Source of the DNA: Casuarius casuarius | Lineage: Eukaryota > Chordata > Aves > Casuariiformes > Casuariidae | Length of the DNA: 64,000 nucleotides | NCBI GenBank assembly: GCA_003342895.1 | Contig: PTFA01000111.1 | Span: 904,199-968,198, forward strand | Direction: 5' to 3' | In this document: in pieces, positions 1-12,700 of the stretch | How positions within the stretch are numbered: position 1 is the stretch's first letter | Layout: each line of letters opens with the position of its first letter | The notes under the pieces: generated by a model | The model's input: the letters and a program-made list of their open reading frames with translations, nothing else | What the model was told of the DNA's origin: nothing | The model's database searches: none | Made by a program: the position numbers and the translations under genes

Positions 1-1866
1 GGAGAATCTCTTTAATCTCTTTAAAATGGTCAAAGGAAAGACGTAAACATGTAGCTTGTGTGTGGTGAGACATTTCCTTGATAAAATTCAACAAACATCA
101 GATTTCTACCCTGAATTTTTTGTACAGAAGATGCTTTTTTTTACAGCTGTGATTTCTGTTAGTTTTTTTAAAGCTTCATGAGCTCTGTTTGAGAAATCTG
201 TTTTGCAATCTGTTTAGTAAATAACAAAAATGATTTCTAATTTGTGAAAATAAACATAAATTTTGCAGTGTTTTGTGTCAACATTTCTGATTTTATAGGC
301 ACATGACAGCATTGGCAGTTACCAAAACATTGTAAACCAATTGATAGCCACAATGTTATTTTACTTTGACAACTGTTTACTCAGTCTGTCCTGATCCTCT
401 TGCACATTTTATACCATTGTCAAAGTACTACTTGCTTTTCCCTGCAGGTATTTTTAGTACACTTTTAAAGTTTTCCTTTGCAATATATTTTTCTACCCAG
501 AGGTGATAAAAAAAAAATTTTTTTTCTTCTATCAATCTGCAAACCAAACACTTCTAGTTAAGTTACACTGTTATGGGGAGAAAACACAGCTCACTCCTAC
601 CCACTAAGTTTTTGGATATTTGAAATATAACTATAGGTCTAAAAGGGCTTATCAAATTTCAAGTTGCCTTAATACCTTTAAGTTCTCAACAATGACCAGA
701 GAAAACTTCTCTGATTTGGTTTTAAGGCAGAAGATGCTATTAGTCTTTCAGAAAACAAATAGTATTACTTCCATTTTCTCTGTAGGAAATAAGCCATTAA
801 TAACATTTGCACGTTAGCAGTTGCAAAGACTTCAGATTTTAACTGATATGCATTTCTCTTAAGAAAACAGTTCATAGTATTTTGTTAATGGTGCTAAAAT
901 CTTACTAATAAATACCAGTCTTCAGGTAAGAGAGCTGCAATTAATTTATATTTATTATTATAGACATAGGATTTAAAGTAAATGAGTAGAAATAGTATCC
1001 TTTCCATGTCTGGAAAGTTTGGAGCCACTATGGGATATGCGGAATGGAAGAAAATAAGGTATATGGAGTTAATCACCTGTATATTGTCCCAATTTCTGTT
1101 ACTGTAGCCAATTTTCTTGCAATCTCACAGTCTCTTTTCTCATTCAGATACTCAGTTGTTGCAGGTAGGTAAGATATCATGGCATCAGGTTACATTAAGC
1201 CACTTCTATTCATAACGAGGCACTGAAGCTTTCTTTAGGGAAAAGCATACTTCTTCATAACTTCCAGGCTAATAACCATGTAATACAACCATCTTCAATC
1301 TATCCTTGGTAGGAGTGTAGTGGTGTTGCAGGCCTACTGACACTCCTTTAGTAAAAAGCTCCAGGAAGAACCTGCTCCAATCTGCAGGACTACGGGAAAG
1401 TGCTTCCTTGGAGGCTGATTACTGGTATGACCTAGTAGAGGAAGGAGCATGTGTACTGACAGATTTCTATGGCTAGATTCTGGAAACCAGACATGGCCTA
1501 GTATATATAATAGGTTAATATATAACCTTAGTGAAATAGATTTAGTTCTTTCTTCCCTTCCAATGGATAATTTTACAGAAGCACTAACAAACTGAGAACT
1601 GAAATGTTAAGTTTAAAAACACCTCACAAGATCCCAGCATTCTCTTTGAAATGTATTTTAGCCTTATGTCTCTAATGACAAATTTGAGAGTATCACTGGT
1701 TACCTACAGCCTTAAAATTCACAACTTTGTATTGTATTTGCATTTTACTATGTTGAGATTTATATCATGATAAAATATTCANTACAGTCTAAGAATGCAC
1801 ACAGAACCACTTTAGCTTCTTTCTTCAACTGTAGTTACAATTCAGTTGTATTGTTTCTTTCAAAGA
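1..1866. other. AT-rich non-coding stretch
   Basis: No gene, RNA gene or recognisable repeat was seen. The sequence is AT-rich and CpG-poor, with several short T and A runs (for example an A-run followed by a T-run near 509-526). Open frames are at or below 65 codons, have no splice context and look random. Confidence 0.6.
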
Positions 1867-2685
1867 AAGGGCTGTGCTGCCATTCAGAGGGACCTCGACA
1901 GGCTGGAGAGATGGGCAGAGAGGAACCTCAGGAAGTTCAATGAAGGGAAGCGCAGGGTCCTGCACCTGAGGAGAAATAACCCCATGCACCAGTACAGACT
2001 GGGGGCTGACTTGCTGGAAAGCAGGGCTGCAGAGGAAGACCTGGGAGTCCTGGTGGATGACAAATTGACCATGACCAGCAGTATGCCCTTGTGGCCAAAA
2101 AGGCCCATGGTATCCTGGGCTGCATTAGGCAGAGCATTGCCAGCAGGTTAAGGGATGTGATCCTCCCCCTCTACTCAACCCAGGTGAGGTCACACCTGGA
2201 GTACTATGTCCAGTTCTGGGCTCCCCAATACAAGAGAGACATGGAGTTGCTGAAGTGAGTCCAGTGAAGGGCTACTAAGATGAAAGGACTGGAGCATCTC
2301 TCTTATAAGGAAAGGCTGCAGAGCTGGGCTCGTTCAGCCTGGAGAAGAGAAGACTGAGGGGAGTATCTGAAGAGAGGGTGTAAAGAAGATGAGGCCAGAC
2401 TCTTCTCAGTGGTGCCCAGTGACAGGACAAGAAGCAACAGGCACAAACTGAAACACAGGAAGTTCCATCTGAACAGGAGAAACTTGTTTACTGTGAGGAT
2501 GACAGAGCACTGGAACAAGTTGCCCAGAGAGACTGTAGAGTAGCTTTCTTTGGAGATATTCAAAAGCCATCGGGACAGGGTCCTGGGCAATGTGATCCTG
2601 TTCTAGGTGACCCTACTTGAGCAGGGGGGTTGGACTAGATGATCCCCAGAGGTCCCTTCCAACCTCAACCATTCTGTGATTCTGC
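1867..2685 (+). mobile_element. CR1: CR1 LINE, 5'-truncated copy, bird type
   Basis: This is a non-LTR retrotransposon fragment covering the C-terminal end of ORF2 (reverse transcriptase side) and the 3' UTR. The opening block encodes the familiar CR1 string DLDRLERWAERNLRKFN, and frame-preserving similarity continues to about 2,150 before frameshifts and stops. The 3' end carries the hallmark motifs: a GGTTGGACTAGATGATC block near 2,628, CCTTCCAACCTCAACC near 2,656, and a terminal ATTCTGTGATTCTG tail at 2,671-2,684, the octamer repeat that replaces poly-A in CR1. About 25 bp appear to be deleted near 2,355-2,370. Substitutions, a frameshift and in-frame stops make it a dead copy. No clear target-site duplication was found, which is usual for CR1. 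Its clear readability suggests moderate age, unlike the two heavily degraded CR1 relics elsewhere in the window. Confidence 0.96.
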
Positions 2686-2848
2686 AAAAGCAGATATGTC
2701 TAGAATTCATCATAATTCCTTAACAAGGACTCTGATTTGACTGCAGAATAGGTATCAGCTGACAGAATTTTCACCTTGTTATTGCTGGAACCTGTTTTAC
2801 TAACCATACCAACTCAGTTTTAAACACCATAGGCTTCCTTTTTTTTTT

Positions 2849-2914
2849 NNNNNNNNNNNNNNNNNNNNNNNNNNNNNNNNNNNNNNNNNNNNNNNNNNNN
2901 NNNNNNNNNNNNNN
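2849..2914. other. Assembly gap (66 N) between poly-T and AGG repeat
   Basis: The N run is bounded by a poly-T tract and (AGG)n. Homopurine/homopyrimidine runs like this are common causes of dropout in assemblies. The size may be an estimate. Confidence 0.95.
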
Positions 2915-2931
2915 AGGAGGAGGAGGAGGAG
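2915..2931 (+). repeat. (AGG)n trinucleotide microsatellite
   Basis: Five AGG units directly follow the N gap. The original array is probably longer and partly hidden in the gap. Confidence 0.85.
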
Positions 2932-3249
2932 AGAACAAGAAAATCTCAGCCAAACCTTTAAATGGCCTTCATTCAGCTGACACAAACACAAATTTTAAAA
3001 GAGGTTTGTTCCACATGTCCCAAAAGTTTATCTATGGCTGAAGCAGTTCAGCCAATATCCTTTCCCCCAATTAAAAATATCATATGCTTAGTATATAAAG
3101 AAACTAACAAGGTAAAATTCCATCATCTCAAAATGCTTATTTACTGGGAATGTGTCATGTGTCCAGGTATCTTTAGCTAAAGGTATGGCCAGGCTTTTCA
3201 AAAAAAAAAAAAAAATCTTATCCATTTCCCTGAAATAGAAAATTCTCTT

Positions 3250-3400
3250 TAATAATAACCCCATTTTGCAGCTTAAAAAACAGAGGCACAGAAAGATCAA
3301 ATGGCCTGTCCCAAAATTACTTAAAGATTCTCTAGTATATCCAGGAATCAAATCAGATACCAGAACCTGGCATCCAAGTTTAGTTCCAAAACTGCTATCT
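3250..3400 (+). repeat. MIR/CORE-SINE-like relic
   Basis: The order of motifs matches the 3' half of MIR-type SINEs: a CCCCATTTTGCAG block (about 3,259-3,271), CAGAGGCACAGAAAGATCAAATGG (about 3,281-3,304, corresponding to the family's gaggcacagagaggttaag region), a CCTGTCCCAAAATTAC block (about 3,305-3,320) and a terminal AGGAATCAAATCAGATACC block (about 3,343-3,361, corresponding to ggattcgaacccag). Many substitutions show great age. MIR elements are tRNA-derived SINEs with no coding capacity. The assignment is by motif recognition only. Confidence 0.72.
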
Positions 3401-5951
3401 TTTATGAATGCCTTGGCAACACTTCCTTAGAGGAAATTTTTTAATGTCTCTTTGTTACCTATTCTTTTAAGAGAAAAGACTACTGCAGTGACCCTAAGGA
3501 TGGTTTTGGCTTTAGGGGTCACAGGTGGAACCATCTCTCTCTCTCCTCTTGCTGCTGAATATTTTTAGCTGTTGTTGAATTTTCTCTATTTCTTCTCTAC
3601 CTGTAAAGTAGCATGTCTTGCCAAGGCATCCTTGAAGTAATATGAACACATTATTCATAGCCTTAATTTGCTAAGGCTAGTATATGCATCATTTTGGAAA
3701 TAACCTAACACCACAATATAAATGCTTAATTTTAATGGTCACCTATCTGCAGGTATCTATTACCCTCAGTAAAGTATATGGTAAAACACACAGAGCACAT
3801 GACAGTTATAAACCCCCAGTAATTGCTGCAAATGAATTTGCTCTGTTGTAAGGTTTAGGAGTTTTATTAAATATNGCTTATATAAGGCTCGGTAAATTAT
3901 TTATTGGGCAATAATCCTTAAAATGGATTTGCTTTTGTTGGTGGTTGACCAGTTACAGCTGTTTAACAAACCATTCATAATAAAATAAGTACAGGCTTAA
4001 ATGCTGCATAAACATCAAGCCATTTTAAATTAATGTAATCATCTGTTTATAATTCTTGGTTTGATTCAGTGATTATAGCAGCCTTTTACAAGAAAAGCCA
4101 GCCAGAGTTATTTTGTTTGTTTTTATTTTGTATATGTTCTTCTTCTGGGTTTGTGGGGAAAATCTTGATATAATGCAATATACTTATAAGTCATGCATTT
4201 CCTGGGTGGATTTTTTTTGTCCAAGCTGGGTATATGTTACAGCTGTTATTTGCTAATATTTAGTTGAAAAATGACTTTGTAGGAATGACCTTTTCTTGGC
4301 TTCCAACAGTTAGCTCATCTCAACTCTCACATGATCACTGTGGGCAGTGAATCACCAATGCTGTAGTGATTCACTTACTTTATACAAACTGTAAGGGTAG
4401 ACTATTAGCATATTTAGTTACAGTCTATTAGAAGATTCACGGATTTATCTATTTGTGTTAGAAAATGATAGATCATGAAATGTTGTTCCACAACACTCCC
4501 TCCACTCTTCATCCGTATATTCTTCCACTTCTTGATTTCCTGAATTTTAACCATTTTGATGGATAATTTCCATGGCAAACCTCTGCCTCAGACTGAAATT
4601 TTCTTTTGAAATGTTCTGCTAAAAGTTAGTTTGTGAGGTGTAGAAAAAATGAGTTGTTGCTGGTGTTAATTATCTTCTCTGAATGGGCCTTGAATCATGG
4701 AGCAGGGGTCTGGATTTTGGCAATGGATTTTTTTCCCTTTAGAAACTTAAGGGGAGTGTTGCCTGTGAATATCTAGCAGATAAAAATTGTTTAAATATTT
4801 GTACTTGCTCGCATAATTATCTTGCATGATCAGGAAAGACAAACTTCCAGATGAGTGCAGGGTAGAAGGCAGGATCAACACTTTAATATAGGAGAAGTTG
4901 ATCTTGGTTAAAAGACAATAGATTGAAAATTTTTCCAGCGTTTGATGTTCCTTCTGTGCTTTTTGCAGCCATTTAAGAAGTCTCATTTGGGGAAACAGCA
5001 GGGGTCATTCATCCAATTTACAAACAGAAGAACTGAGAGATTACAAAAGTGCATTTGAGTAACCCCCCTCTCCCTCCAGATTTCTAATATGATGTTCTTT
5101 AAAAAGTTACAATAACATGTCCTTCTGAAGAAAGCTAAGTTACATATTTTTCTTTTTTGTGAAGATTAGATCATGCTTTCTCAGGGACCAGGTACTCTGT
5201 CTCTTCAAACAAGACATTCAGCACATATTTCTAAAAGCCACTGACTACACCAGTTATGCTGCAATGGAAAATAATAGTTTACTCCTGCTACCAGTCATTC
5301 CTCTACAGTATATAGAAGATATGAATTTCGAAACAGTAAGCTGCTAAAATATGTAAGTATTTGTTTCCTCTAATGCTTTAGTTTTCCCTGTTGAAGTCTT
5401 TCTGCTACATATTTCATGAAGTTATTGTTGTACAGATACTGAAATTCATTTAATGCATAAGAATGTAATGCAGAGAGGAGACAGAAAGAGAGCTTAAAGT
5501 CTAATGACTTTCAAAAGAAATAAAAATAAATAGTAATAAATTCTTCAGTCATGTAAGTAAAAGGAGAAGTGAGCATGGCATTGTGAAATGAGAAGCATAA
5601 TCCGGGTATACTCCCAAAACAAAACTGAACGGTGTTATCACCTGTGAGGATACAAGCAGTGTGGATAATATGAACAAATGCAGGGGGAAAAAAAGATAAT
5701 TATATGTGAAGTAAAATGAAAAGAATGCCATATACTCGAATTAGATTGAATGGACAATATCCTGTCAAGATTTTGAAGAGCTGGTACTTGAAAACTCAGG
5801 TTATTTTGACCTTGATAACATGAATGGCTTTAGGACATTTTTTTCAGAAAGATATACAGATGTAAATGGAGAAATGTGAATATTTCAGTCACCGAAATCT
5901 TCGACCAGTGGCAGATTATGCTGCAGTAATATGGCATCTTTCTTTAAGATA
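3401..5951. other. Non-coding stretch; part may be conserved non-coding sequence
   Basis: No gene was seen. About 3,870-4,110 has the look of a conserved non-coding element: complex, AT-rich sequence with several TAAT, TTAAT and AACAAACC-type cores (homeodomain or forkhead-like) and few simple repeats. About 5,005-5,050 faintly recalls a MIR core but is too weak to call. Around 5,300-5,351 there is an acceptor-like CCTCTACAG and a downstream GTAAGT about 45 nt later; both look like chance. Confidence 0.4.
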
Positions 5952-6400
5952 GCTGATCTAGATGAAGTTAACGCAGAGGCATTAATCTATCTAGACTTCA
6001 GGATATTTGATATGAAGTTACATAGAATTTATTAGTCCAGTTCCAAAAGAGTAACTAATTAATTAGTAGGAAATCTTTAATGCATGTATTGATTCAGCAA
6101 AGAGGATATTCAAACAGGTTGTGATAAAGAGGGAGTTTAAGGTGATGAAGGCTTGTGATTAATCTTGTGCTGGAAATGGTTTCCTCAAAGATCCTTTTGG
6201 AGTTAATCTTGTTTAATTTTTGACCTNACATGGTAACTAGGAGTATTTGTTGATGGCACAAAATTTGGAGNGGATCAGAAGGTAATGAAACCTAGGTAAC
6301 TGTGAGGGAAGCGGAAGTCTGTCTTGTGAGAGTAAATGAGTTTGCCTNCTGTAGCCTAAGAAAATGAAGGCTGAAAGGGAGTATCTTTCCTTTCTATGAT
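5952..6400 (+). pseudogene. Ancient CR1 reverse-transcriptase relic
   Basis: Heavily decayed CR1-clade LINE sequence. Frame 5,979-6,035 reads ALIYLDFRIFDMKLHRIY then stop, the counterpart of the RT block with YLDF-(S)KAFD-x-V-x-H. About 6,095-6,140 recalls the downstream 'rtQrVvinG' block. About 6,185-6,275 shows GTTTAATTTTTGACCT followed by TTTGTTGATGGCACAAAATTTGGAG, reading FVDGTKFG, the counterpart of the catalytic FADDTKL(G)G motif with the first aspartate changed to glycine. About 6,345-6,400 resembles the later CR1 3' region, so an internal deletion is likely. Frameshifts and stops are frequent. It is far more diverged than the CR1 copy at 1,867, so it belongs to an older, probably amniote-wide subfamily. 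Confidence 0.68.
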
Positions 6401-9202
6401 GCTGATGAATCAGGAGGTTCCTCCTTTCCCTTGTTCTTATGGGTTACACTGAAATTCAGGAGAGCTTCACACTATCTTTAGTTTTCTCTGACACTTCGTA
6501 GCTGATGTTAGGCAAGACTGTACAATTAAGAGAACTGAATTGGGGTGTCTGTGGCACTGTTAGTAATGGTGGCTGCTTTCACAGCAGCAGTAGTAACCAC
6601 ACCACATCCTGTGGCTAGATGCAGCCTGTTAAAACAGTTCGTCTGCTCTCCACCTTACCTCCTGATGTGCCATTTCAGAGAATACAAGGCCCTGTAGTTC
6701 CTTCTGATTATNTGCCTGTTTATGGATCCAGCATATATTATTAAATTGCAGGCATCACATGTCATATGATTATTAGGTCAATTATTAAGATTGCTTGTAC
6801 CTTCTGGCAGATGCCAGAGGATACTTGTATTTTGGCCCTATGATTCAGTCCCTGCTAGTTGTGATACAGACTGCAGCATACTGCTGTTATGAGCTTCCAC
6901 AATAAGTTTTGCCCAGTTTTTGCACCACTTTTCACTGTCAAAATAACTTGGTATTGTTCTCTCGATAGCTTGCATTTACAGTAAAAATTAATGTGAATAC
7001 AAACTGCAGGTCAGAAAGTACATAAGCACAGCTCTAGCTTTACCATGGGGAAAAAAATCACCTCAGTTTTGTGGAGGTTTCTCATANGCTTAGAGTTCGA
7101 CACATTTAAATACTTTCTGGAATAGTGACCATTAGAACCATTGTCCAGAAGTGCTTCTCAGACATCAATTTCAAAAGCAATGTTTCAGGAAGGTTCGTTG
7201 GTTGTTCATTTGGGAGTTAGGTNTGTCTAAGTATATAAAACCAAACCAAACCAGAACAAAAACCTTATAAAAAATTATTCTTTGAGGGCAGAGAAAGGGC
7301 TTTCCTCTGCTATTCAACTCAGTGAAAAGTATTAGAACCTGACAAATTTAATGTGGCATCTCTGCCAGGAAAATGAATAGAAATGTTTTCACTTCAATAC
7401 CAGTTGCATATCCAGTGTTTGATTCTGGTGAAGACTTTAAAAACAAAACAAACGAACAAAAAAACAAGGCAAAATTAACTGCAGTTATCCAAATGAGGAT
7501 GGGGATGGACATGTCATATCCTTTCTTAAAGATATAACTTATGGTTAAAATGGCATTAAATGCATTACTTAGGCACATTAAGTACTCATTTTATTCATTA
7601 TTTTATTACATTAAGATCTCAAATCTTTTCCATTTTCTACACATCTGCTTAAAGGAGTGTTCATGGTCATATTGTTTCTTGTTTTCTTTCTGGAAAGTTC
7701 TCCAGAGCAGAAACATATGATTCCTTTTTGGCTGCTATCCTGAGTAATCATTTATGTCTGTAATATGATGTAGTATGGTAAGATAAAAAGTCTCTGCATC
7801 AGCTCTGCACTGTTTTCTGTGTGTGTATTTTTTTAAGGCAAGTAATGGTGTTTTAGTGGGAGTATAATGAATATTATTAGGAAAAACCCTGGAGTACTAT
7901 AGTATTAAATGTCCAAATCTTATGGTTAATTTTATTTAAATCATTTATTTGCATGAATTAGCTCAGTTTTCAGACAGTCTCCTAGGATTTTATCTGAGAT
8001 CCTGTAGTACTTTTATTCTGAGTCTTTTATTTCTCAGTTTTCAGGTATCTTCTCATCTTCATTTGTGTTTAAATTTTTTTTTTTTTCAAGAAGTTATCTT
8101 CATTGGGGCGTGCAGTATCTTTGGGTTTTGAGATTCTGCATGAATTCACGATGCAAAAAATCTTAACTCATTTGTATGCATTTATGTATACATGTATGTC
8201 TGAAATGGATGTATGAATTACAGAGATCTTTCTTTTTCCCCTAAAGATTGCAGAAAACTTACCAATCTGCCCTCTTCATTTTTTCCAGTATTATTGTACT
8301 TTGCCAGGAAATGTCAGTAAGACAGTTTCAAATGGCCTGTTGCAATGACAGTTCATACATACACAATAATTTCACAGGGTGAAAAGAAAAGCCAAACAAA
8401 ACCGGAGGAGATAACCATGTCCACTAGAATTGGAAAAGATTCTTGTAAAGAATGATTCTGTATCTCATGTCATTTACTGCTGTCACTGTAAATCAGGAGC
8501 ATTTGTAAGGAAGTTGGAGTTTCGCTAATACGAGTTAGATCACAATTGGATAATGCTTAGTTATTTAGCTGTTAGCGCTCTGTGTACAAGTAGCATGCAG
8601 TACAGTGTTTTGTCTCACTGCCAGAAAAGTTGTCCATGATGTGTACAGAAACTCTGAAGTAGAATATGGCCTCTAGCAGAGCCATGCCTAGAGTAATGAG
8701 AAAGGAGACTCCCATCTATTTCTTTCTGCCCCCATTTTCTGATGCTAAGAGGCTGCTACGAGCCCTCTCAGCAGCAGTCTGCTGCTTGACAGAGGGTATT
8801 TCACCTTCACACTTGCTCACTCAGCTTCTAGGCCCAAGGAGCAGTATGTTCATTTATCTTCTGTGCCACGTTTCACAACCTGGCCCATGGATGTCTCCAT
8901 AGTGACAGTTGTTGTGGAAAGCATTCCTCAAACAGCCTTATTCAATAGGACTGAAAAACCTAAAGGTAAAGTGCCCTGGTATTGAAAGTCATGAACCTGA
9001 TTTGATCACCGGGAGCTCTGTCTACTGTGTATGCAACCAGACTATAACCAAGGCTCAAGGGTGCAGACCAAGCACCCCATGTGATTTATGCAGGTTGAAG
9101 AAAGACATTTTCTATGCGGAGCCAGGAATTTAGTGATAGTTTAACCAAAGTGTTAATAGTCTAATCAAAGAGATATTATTAATCAAGTTACAGTGATACT
9201 AA

Positions 9203-9240
9203 TAGTCCACTTAGAGTGGACTACTATACTAGTCCACTTA
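9203..9240. repeat. Short hairpin with a third direct copy
   Basis: TAGTCCACT (9,203-9,211) and AGTGGACTA (9,215-9,223) form a perfect 9-bp inverted repeat with a 3-nt loop. TAGTCCACTTA recurs in direct orientation at 9,230-9,240. The pattern fits local slippage or template switching; no function is implied. Confidence 0.8.
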
Positions 9241-9706
9241 CAGACCAAAGTATTTGGTTATTATTAGTTTCATATAGCAATAATACAATTAAAAATGATA
9301 TACACAAACTGTCTTGTATCTATCTGTTTCTCTGGTGCTTTGTTCAGCCTTCCTATATCCTTCTGGGTTCTAAGTACAAATATGCTAGCCTTTCTCAAGA
9401 AAAAGGAGGATAAGGTTTATGTCAAGACATCAGCCATCAGAATTCTTCACTGGGAGGAACACTGCGGTTTTTTTTCCCCTTCCTTGGATACCCAAGTTGG
9501 GTTGGAGACCCAACTCTGATTGTGGTTATTTTTATACATTTACTGACATAGTCTGTTTACTCACTTCACTGGTCCTTGAATTGTATTGGATTTCTAATAA
9601 GTAGGGTGTCTTTTACATTAGCTGGATTCTTGTTCTTTGTCCTTTGTTATCCCTTAAATCTGATATGATATACCCAGCTTCCAAGGTTGCATTTCTTCAG
9701 TGAAAA

Positions 9707-9733
9707 ATGCACTAAAGATGCACTAAATGCACT
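9707..9733 (+). repeat. Short tandem repeat of ATGCACTAA
   Basis: Two ATGCACTAA units (9,707-9,715 and 9,718-9,726), separated by AG, are followed by a partial ATGCACT (9,727-9,733). Confidence 0.85.
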
Positions 9734-12700
9734 GACTGTTTGTGATTTGTGTTTATGGCCCAGAGACCTCTGTTATCATCTGTGCCTGCACTTTCAAGGC
9801 TCTGTGCTTGTATTTTGGAAGCCCTTGTCACAAAACCCTGTGTTCTCCAGCAGTGTTCAAGCTGTGGTTTCCTGATAGCATAACTAATGTTTAATTAGCA
9901 CAACTAAGTCACACGTATATCTTTGTCGTGGGTTCACTGAAAGTTCAGTCTATAAAAAATAATGATCCATTAGAAGAGGTATCTGTAGACAAAGGTATAA
10001 AGCTGTGATAACCACTTATTATTAATACTTATTAGTTACAGGAATATCACTGATAAATTATCAAAATCACTTTATGACATACTGGAGAAAGTTAGGTCAA
10101 GTTACATAAAATTGTTGGAGCTAATCTGCTTGAAGCCACTGAAAGAAAGAGTGGCTTTCTGGGTTATGTAATGTTTCCCTTATCCTTTGATAGGGATGAC
10201 AACAGTTACATGACANAGCACTGGAAAACTCAGAGCTTCTAATATTTGCTCTTCTTCATNAGCTAGTCACCTCTAATCAAGCTGCATCTAAAAGCCTTTT
10301 CACAAAAAAATTAAAGGTTAAAATTACATCCTTTCTTTAAGTGTCATGAGCATCACTCTTCCAGCTAGTAGTGAGATCAGCAATGCAGAAAGCAGGAAAT
10401 GTATTTCTAGGCCTCCCCAAGTTAAGAGGAGATGAATTCATAGTCCTCATCCGTCAGAATTTCTCAGTAACCAGGCTGAACTCTGCCATCCCNGAAAGAT
10501 TCTGCTTCAAACCTCAGATACTGGAAAACTTCAGCTCTCCTTTTTTTTGTCTTGTTCTCCTGAAAACAGGTATATTTGTAGCAAAGAGTCACCTTAGGAG
10601 CCTTAGTTTGGTTGAATGCCTGTCCGTGGAACTGCTAATGAAGCTTGCACAAGATCTACAGCTTTTTACCACTGCATTAGTCCACACTTTTGTTTGGACT
10701 AATGTAAACTTAAAGCAGTGTAAATCCCTTGCAGACCAATTTAGGCTAAAATCTCCATAATTTTCCAGCTTTAAGATGATGTCTTGGAACTTCAACATAG
10801 CCAGGTAAATTGGATTTATAGCTTTTTCAGTAGAAATTCTGTTTGTAGGATATGTTAGGATATTTAGTTCATAGTTACTTCCTAGTAACTTCAGTTAAGT
10901 TACCTTAGCGTAAAACTGCAGTACTGCAGTGCTGAATCAAATGCAAAGTTTTCTAACCAGTAACAGTGGCAGTTATTTTTTGGATACTTAATTTATGTAC
11001 AGACACAAAATCATCTTTCCGCAAATGAGTACAAACTCTAGGAAGTTATTTTCCTTAACTTTTCTGAATTCTTGAATATGAAATAGTTGCTTAAGAGCTA
11101 TATATTATCCTTTAGGTAGCCATGTTTGTTTTAAGATATACCTGGTGTTAAGCCTGAAACAGCAGTGAAGAGACTTTGTGCTTAGGATACAAGGACAATA
11201 ACCCTTGCATTGCATCACAGTCATACTCAAACGTCTGTCCAGTGTTCCAGTGCAGTTACCTACCGGCACAAACAATATCTTGAGAGTGTTAGCATAGGAA
11301 AGGTGCTTCCTCCTGAAACTTTCTGAGGTTGTTGTATGCTCAAGTTACTCAATACAAAGGGGATGAAAAAGAATTAACCTCCAAACCAATCTTACACACT
11401 ACATCCAATAAAAGAGATGGGTATGACCTAAAACGCTCTGTTTATCTGCATAACCCTGGCATGTAAACTCAAGAGATGTCTCACCTTTTTATATCAAAGT
11501 CTCAGACTACTGGAATTGTAGTTCTACTATGCTGCAGTGACTCAATTCCATACCTGTGGCCCAGAGAGAAAGCTAAACACAAGTTCTTAAGCTTTTCATT
11601 GTAATGTCACTACACTGCCACATATATTTCACAGAAAAGCAGTCCTCAATGATTCATGAAACAGAAAAAAAGATCCCAAAGCGCCACTGCAAGCCAGTGC
11701 TTAGAACATAAACTAGAGATTCCTAAGTTTTGGACTGTACTTATTGGACTGTTTATGCATTTCATGTTAAATAGTGATTAAATTATATTCCTCACAATTA
11801 CATAACTGTGTTGCACTCCTACCCTTAGCACTTGGAAGTTCTTCACCTGCTGTGCTCTTTTTCTGATCTTATTTTGACATGTCAAACTCCCCCCATGAAT
11901 ACAGGAAGACTCAGTGCTCAGTTCATAATCTTTATTGGCTCTGTCCCTACATTGTCTAATCTTGTACTTGATAGTATCTTATGACATGGAAATTAATCTT
12001 TTGGGGTTTTATATATGTAAAGTCTAATTCATCTTTTATTCTCGCCACTTAAAAGTTAAGTGTATAGCTCAACTGGGACTTTAGGCTTCTTCTGGGGGTC
12101 AATGGAAAACAACACACACTTCTAGAGAGAAATTCAGAGCACATTTATACAACATAATGCTTCATCCTCTGGAGCTGTTTGTCTCCATAGGAGCCCAAAC
12201 AGCTCCATTAGATTCTACATTTACCTCGTGAATAATTAAAGCTAAATGAAATGAATCACACCCATGGATTGGTTTTAGTTAGCTGTAGAGAGAACCATAT
12301 TCACAATGTATTCTTTAAAGATAAGAGATATAATCAAAAATACTTAGGTTAACTTGTGACTTCTTTGCTGGGGAAATGGTAAGAAACCTTCTAAAACAGA
12401 GTCCAGTTACAGTGGAGGCACAAGCGTTGTATTTTACTATCACTCCTTCATATAGTTCATTTTAGAGGACACAGGCATTTCACAATGAGAGACTATTTTT
12501 AGAAGAGGAAAAGAATTGTCTTCCCTCAGAAGGCTACATCAGCAGATGTTCTTGCAAATCCTCTGTTCACCAAAGAGTTTAATATCAGTGCTTGCAGTTT
12601 TACTATAGTAATAAATGCAACACATGGTTTGATACATATTATGCATATGCATATTTATGCATTCTTTCTCATGTAAGAGCATAGTCTGATTAATCCTAGA

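Larger units (their letters stand above)
2686..3249. other. Non-coding stretch with an assembly gap
   Basis: No gene was seen. A 66-base run of N sits at 2,849-2,914. On its left is a T10 run; on its right is an AGG trinucleotide repeat (about 2,915-2,931). The gap therefore probably hides a low-complexity T-rich to AGG-rich microsatellite. An A14-15 run follows at about 3,200-3,214. Open frames that cross the gap are artefacts. Confidence 0.7.

Noticed and set aside
2771..2991. Frames crossing the first N gap
   Set aside because: The residues are mostly unknown (N-derived), so the frames have no meaning.
5005..5050. Faint MIR-core-like segment (CATCCAATTTACAAACAGAAGAACTGAG)
   Set aside because: Only a short block matches and the neighbouring family blocks are missing.
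5305..5350. Acceptor-like CCTCTACAG followed by a GTAAGT 45 nt later
   Set aside because: The pyrimidine tract is short, the enclosed sequence shows no coding character, and GTAAGT alone is expected about 16 times per strand in this length.
8470..8540. Possible fragment of another ancient amniote interspersed repeat (CTGTAAATCAGGAGC block)
   Set aside because: One short recognisable block only; it cannot be separated from chance without a library search.
10371..10760. 129-codon plus-strand frame
   Set aside because: No recognisable domain, no splice sites or promoter at its ends, and it spans an ambiguous base; likely chance.
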